64,000 bases of DNA from contig FWCC01000346.1 in NCBI GenBank assembly GCA_900169235.1, forward strand, positions 91,619 through 155,618, given 5' to 3'. Below the pieces are notes generated by a model. The model did not search any database. It was not told the origin of the DNA and was given only the letters and a program-made list of their open reading frames with translations. Made by a program: the position numbers and the translations under genes. Source of the stretch: Zarea fungicola. Lineage: Eukaryota; Ascomycota; Sordariomycetes; Hypocreales; Cordycipitaceae. Below are positions 35,929 through 46,013 of the stretch, in pieces. Numbering within the stretch: position 1 is the stretch's first letter; each line of letters starts with the position of its first letter.

Positions 35929-36967
35929 CTACATGAAATCGTCCTCCCAATCCTCATTTCGGTTCTGGTTGCTCTGCATGGCCATGTTGTCTTCTGTGAA
36001 TAAGTCATCATAGGCATGATCCTTTTGCCATTTCTTTTCCTTCCATTCCTGTGCTTGTCTGGCTTCTTCTTTTTTCTACACATTCCCAGTCAGATTTTTT
36101 TCTTTATTTATTTTTTGGTGTCAAATGAGAGGAAGAGAAAAGTACCTTGATTTGCAACACGGCATTCGCCTTTCCCCGAATTTCCTTTTCGCGATCATCC
36201 TTTTCCTGCTTGAAATCCGGCTTCTTTTCCACTTTGGTCTTGTTTAGGCGATTGACGATTGGGTTTTCGCGTTGGGGGACGAGGATGCGCTTTACTTTTT
36301 TGTTGTCTTTGAATGAGACTTGGCCGACGTCCATGGAGCCGTCCTTTTTGAGGTTGGACCATGGTGTGTAGATGATGGTGATGTTGTCTTTTTTGTTGCC
36401 TATTTACGTTGACTGTTAGTTTCATGGGTGAGACTTATTATTATTATTATTATTATTAATTTTTGGAAAAGAAAATTTAGCTTCTTCTTGACGAAAAAAC
36501 TAGCATCTCAGATTGGAATGACAACGCAACATACCCTCTATCGAGTTGGCTTTGGTGAGCTGTGCCAAATCCATGAGCAACTCTTGCGGGAGGTTATCCC
36601 ACGTCTGCCCTTCATTCATGCGTAGGTAAATATGCGCGCTAGAAAGTTTATCGACGTGAAACTATGACGCAGAGTCAGCACACACGCAACATCACCACCT
36701 TGTCAGGGTTGAGACGGGCAGCATACCCTAGAGCTGAGTTAGCGAAAAACTTTCCTTCATTTTTCTAGCCCGTGAATAATGAGACGTACCAGACATCTTC
36801 CTCCCAGCCGTATTTGATCAGATCCTCATCTGTGCCACGAGTTAGCTTTTGCGTCCTGTATAAGCTGATTCAGGGCCGAGTGAGGTTTCATTACTTTCAA
36901 ACTTGTCTTTGCCAACGTAGACAAAGGCGGCAGGGTCCACGACGGCAGAGGTAAAGTAGTACACCAT
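35929..36967 (-). CDS. CCDC25-like NFACT-R domain protein, with apparent 1-nt exon
   Basis: Homolog of coiled-coil domain-containing protein 25, a small NFACT-R (DUF814) protein; about 213 residues, matching the family. Exons: 36967-36895, 36829-36790, 36727 (one base), 36661-36535, 36399-36146 and 36075-35929. Conserved segments in order: [112 protein letters not shown] basic coiled coil and an acidic ending (WEDDFM) follow. The Trp-Phe junction needs a single G between two well-formed introns of 62 and 65 bases to keep frame. The 135-base intron at 36534-36400 carries an ATT microsatellite. NFACT-R domains bind RNA or DNA; a ribosome-associated role is plausible. Confidence 0.88.
36436..36460. 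repeat. ATT trinucleotide microsatellite in an intron
   Basis: About eight consecutive ATT/TTA units inside the 135-base intron of the CCDC25-like gene. Confidence 0.85.
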
Positions 36968-38343
36968 TTCGACGACCCCGTATCTCTTTGAATTATAATC
37001 TTGTCCGCAAAATTTCAACACGGCGGCCGCTGTGAAGACGATTTTATGCTCCTGCTTTGCGACCAGATTCGCAGATTGTCACTCCAGTTTGGGCTTGAAG
37101 CAGTGGGTGGAGAAAATTGCCATGGAAATCGCGACAAATTCACGTGACCGTCTACGGCTTCATCTACATTTTCGGCAAGACATGCTACTTTTTAACTAGT
37201 TCTATTATAAAAAAGGCTAGAATAAAACTAATGATTGAAGTTGCTATTCTAGATTTGAGTGGAAGAAATAATAGTAGAAAAATGATTAGTAAGTGTAGGT
37301 CAAATGCGCTTCAAGTGCGGGTTACGCGCTGGAATTCGCCCATTTCAGCATGACAAGGGTACGCCGGTGTCCGCCGCTGGAGGAAAAGACCAAAGAAATA
37401 GTGGCGCTGCTATTGGTCTCAAACATTGTACGTGGTTTATACCAGGATGCTGGATATGAGCCTGGTTTACCGCCCCCTTGGGCCCAAGGGTCTTGTTTGT
37501 TTCCTCTGTGCGACAGTGATGGAGGACAATTCTGTTGAAACATTTTTTTGCCCTTACATCATAGTTCCTGCTTGTTTCCCCTCCGAATGTCGTCGGAAAT
37601 ATGTCAACACCCTGGGCGGTTCATTGGTGAAGATCGGACAGAGTTCAACCCGTTGCCGCTTACAGTCATGGTAGTGTGAATTTGGAAACAAGCCAAAAAA
37701 TGGAAAAGAAATTTAAGTAAAAAGAAAAAAAAAATCCCCTTTAAAAGACGAGTAAAATGAATTAAAAAGAGGAGAAAAGTAAAAGGCAGAAAAAAAACGT
37801 GTAAAAGAGTAAACATTTCATTTCATTCCTTCAGACTTTGTCTGCCTATACGCCCGCATGCTAACTGTGACTAGAAATTGACAAAACCCAGGAAAATCCA
37901 ACCCCTTTTACTCCTCCTTGTCCCATTTTCATCTTCATTTTAAAATTTTACTGTAATGCGTTTTTGTGGCAAGACATGGTCTTGGCCTGGGTTGGGCTTC
38001 TTCATCGGGCCTGTCCCGGTCCCATAAGCCAACTGAGACACGGTCAGATCCGATTTGCGAAAATGGTCTGATTTTTCATGAATGGGCCTTGGCAGAAAAA
38101 TCAAACCGCTCCCTCGGTTTCTTTTTTTTTTTTCACAATTGTTTCCCAGCTGAGCAAAGTAACGTGATGCTTCGTTCATGTGGGCAGTGTTCGGACTATT
38201 CCACTTTTCGTTCTTCAACGCAACATGCACCATTGGCGCCGCGACCACTGCGCTCACTGGCCCACTGTTAATATGTCTGATGTTTGATACTGACGAAATT
38301 TCCTTGATCCGTTGTGATTGCTTACATGATCTCCAATTGGGCA
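36968..38343. other. Intergenic
   Basis: About 1.4 kb upstream of the CCDC25-like gene and downstream of the velvet-like gene. It includes A-rich tracts around 37690-37810 and a T run at 38122-38134. No convincing gene. Confidence 0.45.
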
Positions 38344-38703
38344 CTACCCATTGTGCGCCGAGATTTCCGTCGTCTTGAGCTGGTCGATGAGGATGGCGCC
38401 GTTGCCGTCGTTCATGCCGTAGACGTCGAGACGAATTGAATATTGTCCAGCAGTAGCAATGGACAGATCAGAAAACTCGAAACTCGTGGTGGACGTGTCG
38501 ATGAGTTGACCGGTGGCTACAGTCGTGCTACCCAGCAATCCAGATGCCACACCACCATCTGCATCGAGGAGCACAGCCGTGATGAAAAAGGCACCGCCAG
38601 AACCGCATTGCTCGCTGTTAACCTCGACTGTGACTGTTGGAGAGAGTACTGTGTTGGTCTGGACACTACTGGGTGGGTGGGTCCCAATAGAAGCGTTGGC
38701 CAT
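38344..38703 (-). CDS. Short velvet-like domain protein
   Basis: About 119 residues from the Met at 38703 (an in-frame Met at 38793 would give 149). The N-terminus GTHPPSSVQTNTVLSPTVTV, the centre FFITAVLLDADG, and the late FEFSDLSIATAGQYSIRLDVYGM read like the beta-sandwich of velvet regulators (VosA/VelB/VelC), which share NF-kB-like folds and control development and secondary metabolism. Compared with true velvet proteins it is short: the usual C-terminal block with a second set of strands is absent and the frame ends in ISAHNG. It may belong to the stand-alone single-domain velvet-like group, have an unrecognised 3' exon, or be truncated. Assignment is moderate. Confidence 0.5.
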   Translation of the reverse strand: MANASIGTHPPSSVQTNTVLSPTVTVEVNSEQCGSGGAFFITAVLLDADGGVASGLLGSTTVATGQLIDTSTTSFEFSDLSIATAGQYSIRLDVYGMNDGNGAILIDQLKTTEISAHNG

Positions 38704-38793
38704 ATTGAAAGCGATTTCGTCCTGGTGTAAGTGATAGTGGTGGTGGCGGAGAAGGTTGTCGTTGGAGCAGAGGTGTGTGACTGTGGCAGGCAT

Positions 38794-41253
38794 ACTTGGG
38801 ATTGTGCACTGATTTATAGTCGGAGAGATTCAAGTATTCTTCTTTGTAGAATGCGCCGGAGATTTTCTTGTCTCTACAGTTGGCGTGCGTTAAAAAATGT
38901 AGAGTTTTTTGGTGCGCTGTTTGACTTTGGGCCGGTGAGGAGCACGGGTCACAAACGGTCAGCGTGGTAAGCGGGTAGTACAATGTCACTGCCCGGGGAC
39001 TTTTGTTGGTTGGCGAGTCGGTTGCACAGGTAAGAATTCTATGTCGAGTGACGAAGAGAAGATACATTGAGGTTGACAAGGTCGGCTTAATATATAGAGT
39101 TTCGAGACATTGATTGACAAAGAGTGGCAACATCTGATCGCAAGAGGCTACTGGTATTTTACAGTCGACAGAGAAGACGCGAGAATACGGGCAAGCAAGT
39201 CAAGTAAAACAGAGGGCCGAATGGCCATCGATGATGTCTGAGAGCATGCGTATATTGGCCAATGCGAGGCTGATTGACCCCGTGTTGAAATTCGACTGGT
39301 GAGATGTGATTAGGCAGCGACTGAGCAGGACAGGGTTTAAAAATCGACGAGGCCAGCCAGCACAGACACGGAACGCAGCGCAAGCAAGCAAGCATCGGGG
39401 CTAGCGAAACCCAGCGACATGGCGAGAGTTCTAACAGGCTGTTGACGGTTCGTATGGTGTCTCATGCCAAGCGTGTCCGACAATGGTCGGCAGCTACTGG
39501 TGACAGGGAAGGACATTCCCGGTGACCCGAGGGAAGAGAAAAGACAAATCGAGCAACCAACTGGTGTCGATGGAGAGCTTGGTCTGATTAGCGACAGGGC
39601 TTAAAAACAGGGGCAAAGCAACTGTCCATTAAAGAGATGGCAACTAGTAATTAGCGTGCAATTCTATGGCGGCAGGCTGAATTAGGCCGTGCGAGACGTC
39701 CATTTCTGGGGTCCAATGTTTTAGACAGTGATACCGACAGCCAGGCACCCAGCCAGGCACACAGACATGTGGTCTGAAATTGGATGGACTGGAGAGAACA
39801 AGGGATCGAAGGGATCCACATCTTTTCTCGACGCTCTTCGCTCTTCATGTCTGTTTGTTTCGCAGAAAAAAAAAGGCTTCTAGGCTTCCGCGTTGGATGT
39901 CTGGGACGGGAAGGGGATTAGCTGGCGGGCGGCGCAGCTCAAATCGTAGCGGGCAGCTGTCTGAAGCCATACGATGACCCGAGGCAGTGGGAGGGATTGA
40001 GTGGAAAATGATGCCAGATTGAAACATTTTCAGCTTCTCATGGTATTCTGGACCAGTTGGTTAATCTATGACTGGAACGCAGGGCAGCAGCGATTGGAAA
40101 ACAGTGGAACCAGACCATCGGGTTTGGCGGGCTGGGTTAGTTGAGTGTCTCAAGCAGCGAGACAACGGTGTGCTGTACTGTGCTGTACTGTACTTTATTT
40201 GATAAATTTGTCTCGAGTGTTTGTGACTGTGACGCTGATTGTGTTGATGTGATTAAACCGATTGAGAGGATAGAGAATAGAGAATAGAGAATAGAGAATA
40301 CCAGTAGGGGAGCAAGTAGGAATAAGTGCGTTTGCGGGTGTCGGACAGCACATCCGACGACGGGGGACGGCGGCAATAGGTAGCTGAAAAGGTACCGACA
40401 GTACGGACAGGGAGATGAGATTCTGATCGGTCATGTTGTGCCAAGTTTTTGAACGGTTCTCACTGCCGTGTATTTGTGGTGGTGGCTGAGGGTTGGTGCG
40501 AGATGAGCTGTCAGAAAGGATTAATCAGGAAGATGGCGTGAAGCAACCAGGAATACGTACCAGTAGTACAAACGCAAACGCTGCAGGGGGATGTGACGTA
40601 ATAGCAAACGGATGCACTGGAGGAGGACAGACTGACTGCGAAATTGACCCGAGGGAAGCCGTCATCGCGGGGCAGCCGTTGCTACAGCACGCAGTACCTA
40701 TTACTGGTGCTAGCAGTAGGCACTCTGTACAGGTACCTGGTACGCGGCGGATCATCGCTGGACGCGTACCCGGTAGCCTTGATCCCCTGTAGCATTTTGC
40801 TTTTGGGCGAAAATCAGGGCCGCCACATATCTTTTCAGCACCTTGAACAAGCACCACCGTCGTAATTATCCCCCTAAACAGGTGCGGGTAACGAGGCACA
40901 AAGCTACTGTAGTTGTCGCTCAGCTTGCAAGTTACCCCGCCGCCTCAGGCACTGCCAGGTACCGTCTACCAATGCACTGGCGACCTGCCCCTCCTCTAGT
41001 GCCGCCGTTTGCCCCTCTCCGGCTCCGTCGTGCTCCTCATCGCCCAACTCCATGTCGGCTCCCCTCGCCGGCCTGGCGTAAGAGCCTTTCATCCTCGCCT
41101 CACTCAGCCTTCCGGCCTCTTATCCAATCCACGTCCCGTCTATTTGGCGCTGTCAATACGCATCCCCTCTCGCCGCCACGACACAGCTACAAACCACCAC
41201 CATACACGGTCTACAAACCACAGCCGCTGCATAACCCGCGCCGCCTATCCACC
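38794..41253. other. Intergenic upstream of Xaa-Pro aminopeptidase
   Basis: About 2.5 kb. Contains a 7-base tandem repeat at 40270-40300 and many short frames without motifs. The final 400 bases are pyrimidine-rich and stay open in the frame of the aminopeptidase from 40843, which may encode an N-terminal extension; see findings. Confidence 0.45.
40270..40300. repeat. AGAGAAT tandem repeat
   Basis: About four copies of a 7-base AGAGAAT unit. Confidence 0.85.
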
Positions 41254-42880
41254 ATGGTCGCCGAAGACTTTGAGGCCGTCCTCAAGGGCAAATACCCAGC
41301 CAAGGCACACGCCAAGCGTGTTGTCCAGATGCTTCGTGAAAAGGGAGCCGCCACCGATGGTATCCTCTATCTCGAGGGCCGCCACACCAAGATGGTTGAG
41401 GACAACGATGGTCCCGAACCCTTCCGGTATGTCTTGTCACCAGCAGAACTATGCTTCCCTGACTCAGCCAGCAGCCACTGACAATCTATAGTCAACGTCG
41501 CTTCTTCTACTACCTTACTGGCTGCAACCTCGCAGACTGCTACTTCATCTACGACATCCAGGCCGACAAGTCCACCCTCTTCATCCCTCCCATCGACCCC
41601 GAGGACGTCATCTGGTCCGGCCTTCCCACCACAATTGACGACGCCCTCAAACTCTACGATGTCGACGATGTCAAACCAACCACCGAAGTCGCGTCTGTCC
41701 TCGCCCAGCTCAGCGGCGCCAGCCCAAAGTCGACCGTCTATGCCATTGCCAACCAGGTCTCGGACCACATCTCTCTCGACTCGTACGCCGCAAAGGACCT
41801 GACAGCCCTCAAGTCCACCATTGAAAAGGCCCGCGTTGTCAAGGACGAGTACGAGGTCGCCCTCATCCGCAAGGCCAACTACATCTCTGGCCTCGGCCAC
41901 ATTGCCGCCATGAAGCGCGCAAAGACGGCCAAGACGGAGCAGGAGCTTGAGGCTTCCTTCCTCGAGCGCTGCTACTCCCACAACGCAAAGGAAATGGCCT
42001 ACCACCCCATCTTTGGCAGTGGCCGTGCCGCTGCCACCCTCCATTACATTGACAACACCCGGTCCCTCGAGGGCAAGCAAAACGTCCTCGTCGATGCAGG
42101 TGCTGAGTGGAACAACTACTCTGCTGATATTGTACGTTTATTTGCCATCTCGACATGCCCCATCTTGAGCCCTAGCTAACATACGCCTACCTGGCTCTAG
42201 ACCCGCACATTCCCCATCAGCGGCAAGTTCACCAAGGAATCCCGAGAGATTTACGACATTGCCCTCAAGATGAAGAACGAGACCAGCTCTCGCCTCAAGG
42301 GCGGCGTCAACTACGACGAGCTCCACATCCTCGCCCACACCATTGCCATTGACGGCCTCTTGGCCCTCGGCATCCTCAAGGGTGACAAGAACGAGATTCT
42401 TGCTGCCCGCACTTCGGCCGCCTTCTTCCCCCATGGTCTCGGCCACCATCTCGGCATGGACACCCACGACACTGGCGGTGGCCAGAACCGTCAGGACCCC
42501 GACAAGCTCTTCCCCAACCTCCGACTCCGCGGTATTGTCCCCGCGGGCTCCGTTGTGACAATTGAGCCTGGTGTATGTGAAGATTGACCCGTGAATCATG
42601 TACTGCGCTGACTTTGCTAGATTTACTTTTGCGAGTTCATCATCAGGCCCTACCTCAAGGACCCTGTTCACAGTAAATTCATTGACGAGGCTGTACTCAA
42701 CAAGTACTGGGACGTTGGCGGTGTTCGGTAAGTCGCATCTTGAACTCGACTGCTTGAAATCGACTGCTAACAAAATGTAGCATCGAGGACGATATTCTCG
42801 TCACCGAGACTGGCTCAGAAAACCTGACCAACCTCCCCACCGCCGCTGCCGATATGGAGGCTTTTGTGGCTTCGGCCTAG
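41254..42880 (+). CDS. Xaa-Pro aminopeptidase (M24B, PEPP/prolidase-like)
   Basis: Removes N-terminal residues preceding proline. Five exons: 41254-41426, 41492-42131, 42201-42572, 42621-42727 and 42781-42880; about 463 residues, the usual size for fungal PEPP. The N-terminal creatinase-like domain ([14 protein letters not shown]) precedes the pita-bread catalytic domain. Metal ligands are visible: Asp in [18 protein letters not shown] (two Asp, the second just before an intron), His in [15 protein letters not shown], Glu in VTIEPGIYF and Glu in RIEDDILVT. The substrate-side HYIDNTR is present. No signal peptide from this start, so cytosolic. The same frame remains open upstream for 137 codons; an in-frame ATG at 40972 would add 94 residues ending in RRLST, which could be a mitochondrial presequence. 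Confidence 0.93.
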
Positions 42881-43120
42881 AAAAAAAAAGTCGTATATAA
42901 AAAAAGAATTGTCAATATAAAAAAGAATTGTCAATGTAAAATAAAAATTGTGAATAAAAACAAGATTTAAAACATCTCCGGCGACACGTAGGAATTTTGC
43001 GACGATGGTGGGTTGCATCGCTCGTCTAATGGTCAGTCAAAAATGGGATGAATTGAAGCAAAGCAGACTGTCAACTAGATACGAAAGACGCTGGACACTG
43101 TAACATTTTCTCGTCTCGCA
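42881..43120. other. Intergenic, convergent 3' regions
   Basis: 240 bases, A-rich just after the aminopeptidase stop (repeated AAAAAGAATTGTCAAT-like units), between two converging genes. Confidence 0.5.
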
Positions 43121-44609
43121 TTAATAGACGAGGCCAATTGGGAACTGATGGCGATTGAAACTCTCAAATTGTCCTTGTCGGACAGTAATGACATTGTTGA
43201 CGCCTCGTCTAGCAACAAAGTAGTGTGGCCAAGAAGCCCTCACAAAGACCTCAACAAGGTTTTCGCTGCCTGTCATGACTTCCATGGCCATCGCTTCATA
43301 CCATTCGCATGTTTTTCTGTTCCAAAGGTCCTCATCAATTGCACAATTCCGCTTGTGAGCCTCCAGAAAGCCAACATGGCTGTGGACTTGAATGGAGAGT
43401 CTCTCCAGGTACGTCAGGAGTTGGAGTGCCTTTAAAAATTCAACTTTTGCCGCAGACTAGACGTTGGAGTTGATTAGTGAGTTGACAATGGTGTCATTCT
43501 TTTTTCAGTGGTGCATAAAAAAAAATACCATACCAAATGACTGCCCCGATATGGATCCGACAGAGGCTCACATCGTATCGCAAGCCATTTTAACCTCGGA
43601 CAACGATGCGATAGTTCTTCAAGCATAACGGAGTTGAATACGCGCACAATGGGTCGGGCAAGAGGCTCAGATTGCAAAGGGACATTGTAGAATCGTCGTC
43701 GCAGACCGAGGAATCGTGACAGCCATCTGGTTTCACGCGTTGCAGTGAATGCCAAGCGCTGCAGCTGACCATGGGTCTCGGTGCGGATTCTTTCAAAGGC
43801 TCGGTGCTCAATGCCGCAGCCCACGTTGAGGGCGGCCACGCAGGGCCAACTGTAAAACTTGTCGAATGTGCCATAGGAAATGCCACGGAGCTCAATTGAT
43901 TGCGCCGTCCACTTCTTCAAGCGATCATCACGACACAACACCTTTTGCTGCAACGGGGAGAGGTAACTGCCGTCAAGTTCAATATGGATGAGGTTGTTGA
44001 GTTCAGCGACAAAGTGCAGTAATTTTACAATGATGTGATACTGCAGGACGTCAGAGGCTAGCATGAGCTTGTCATACTTTCTTGTAGTAATTCGTATGGC
44101 CCTGGCACGTATTAGCCCCTCCCAACTGTAAAGGTTGCGGAAATCAGCTCACCGCACGTATGGAGTCAGTGACCTCTCGTGATGAATCCGAGTTAGGCAA
44201 TACAACATGCTGTAACAGTCTTCGGTTGGTGTGATGTCAATGATAATAGCCTGTCGTAGTATCTTGCCCGACAACATGGCCATATACCTGCTGGCCAGTC
44301 TGGTACTCTTCAAAGTGTTGCCATCCATGTGTCGAAGGATGTTTTCGATAATCTCGGTGGGAAGACCTCGATACTGCCATACCCATAGATTAGTAATATG
44401 ACGCAGGCAAATAAAATGAAAGCTCTTACCGGTATGTTTAGAGAGTGCGGTCCCGGTTCAGGCTCTGGATTGCCATGGCTGTCATTTCCAAACTCGGCGG
44501 AGACGGAGACCTGCAGAGCACCAGCAGCTGCTTCACTCTTGCTGGCAGACGGTGTAATTGCATCGTTGCCGCTGACGTCTGACTCGGAAGGGGGCAGGGG
44601 AGATTCCAT
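43121..44609 (-). CDS. F-box domain protein
   Basis: About 434 residues in four exons: 44609-44430, 44373-44153, 44101-43534 and 43456-43121. Residues 1-55 are a disordered acidic, Ser/Pro-rich start. The F-box follows at about 60-105 (YRGLPTEIIENILRHMDGNTLKSTRLASRYMAML) directly after the first intron. The rest is a fungal-type substrate region without clear repeats, ending in a conserved-looking block (WYEAMAMEVMTGSENLVEVF, QFPIGLVY). The last exon was added because the frame stays open for 112 codons after a GTATGG...CTAG intron with a CACTAAT branch site; without it the protein would end in unlikely sequence at 43474. Expected to be an SCF ubiquitin-ligase adaptor; substrate unknown. Confidence 0.83.
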
Positions 44610-46013
44610 GGTGCAATTGAAAGAGGTACCAGCGGAATGAGTGTGCCAGTGGGTGACCGTAACGTCGGGTAGTGAGGAAGATGAAAGTCACCTCGCGACG
44701 CAATCTTGTGGAAGGCGACCAAGGAACAGAAGAGTACGAAATGATGCAAAGATGCTGTTAATGGACGAGGTGACAGTGATTCCTTGAAAAATATCGGAAA
44801 AAGAGAGAGCAAAGATAGAAAAAAAAATCCAAGTGAAAAGTAGCGATCCAAAGCGGGAGCAGCGCGTTTGTTTTGCCTCGTCTCCAACCGTGTTTGCCTA
44901 CTGAGAAAACCGGAACTAATTTCTCACATTAATCACTCTGAGTTCACTCAAAGGAGAGCAAACAGAGATGGAAATTCCATTCTGCTGAATCTCTCACCAA
45001 ATTTGGGTGGTGGCAAGAGCAGAACCAGATCTTCACCTCCTGTTCACATCTGGCTGCGGGACTGGCGCACAGCAGATGAAGCTAGAGCCATGGCAAACGC
45101 GCATCGAAACCATTTGTTTTTATTGAAATCATTCAAGTCTCAAACGTGACTCTTCCAATTCAACATCAACTTTGAACCTGTGTACTTGCCTGGCCACTGA
45201 GGCAAGGCACACTAGGCTTTCACTGGGCAGATCATTACATGGCGGCTCGCAGTCTGATGGCTCAGTCCATGACAACTACGCAGCAATAAAGAAAGAGACG
45301 GCATCATTAGAATGAATTGAACACAAAACTGGGAAACTCATATATTGAATCTTGTCACACCAAGCACAAACATGTACCCACGCCTTGCACTATGGCTTAA
45401 CAATTCTGAAACCCCTTGAAGCAAATCAATGCTGCGAGAGTTCTGGTTCAGAGCCGTGCAAGCATACGACCCACGGCCAACACCAACGCTCTGCGCAACC
45501 CTGCCAGTGCAGTTGTCGCTCGTGAAAATGCTGCACGTCGTCTGTTTCCGGTTGCTACGGGTGAGGCCCAGAGCACGGATGGACGGGCTGATGGTCATGC
45601 AGCCGCTGTCGCCTTTGAAGCCCTCGCGGGTAGCACTGGCATTGCACCTGCAGTTTCTAAAAAAAGGAACGGTGAAAAAGAAACCATGTAGTTGGTAAAA
45701 AGTATCAAAATAAGAGGGAAATATCCAATAGCTTACCCGCAAGTGCGCCAGCAGACGTTACCGGCCCCGAAGGGAGCACGGGCAAGGCTGGTACATAAAG
45801 TTGACTAACATTATTCAAATGGACTTTTTCTACCGTATATTTCCTGCTATTTTGCAGGTAGTAGCAAGTTTCTAGAGCGCGTAATGTACCATTGATGCCT
45901 CACGGCAAAGCTGTTGAAATGTGCCATTGTTGGTTTGTACTACCGGTTATTTACACACAAACATCTAACGCGTACCGAGATACCGGCAAATCGGTTACTA
46001 TGTGCATCCACTA
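44610..46013. other. Intergenic with possible Cys-rich gene remnant
   Basis: About 1.4 kb between the F-box promoter and the 3' end of the P47/TULIP-like gene. The only coding-like stretch is the minus-strand Cys-rich segment at 45338-45785, listed separately. Confidence 0.45.
45338..45785 (-). pseudogene. Possible small cysteine-rich protein, start not found
   Basis: Two segments join in frame across an intron at about 45738-45660 (GTAAGC to TTTTTTTAG). The upstream part ends in APFGAGNVCWRTCG. The downstream part starts NCRCNASATREGFKGDSGC and contains further Cys in KQTTCSIF, SDNCTG and SYACTALN, about eight Cys in 85 residues, like small secreted fungal proteins. A stop lies just upstream of the first segment and I could not place a signal peptide. 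The C-terminal end (RRGYMFVLGVTRFNI) looks non-coding. It may be a remnant or an incompletely resolved gene. Confidence 0.3.

Noticed and set aside
41367..42773. Minus-strand frames of 237 and 211 codons
   Set aside because: Antisense to the aminopeptidase exons; Gly/Val/Glu-rich shadow without family features.
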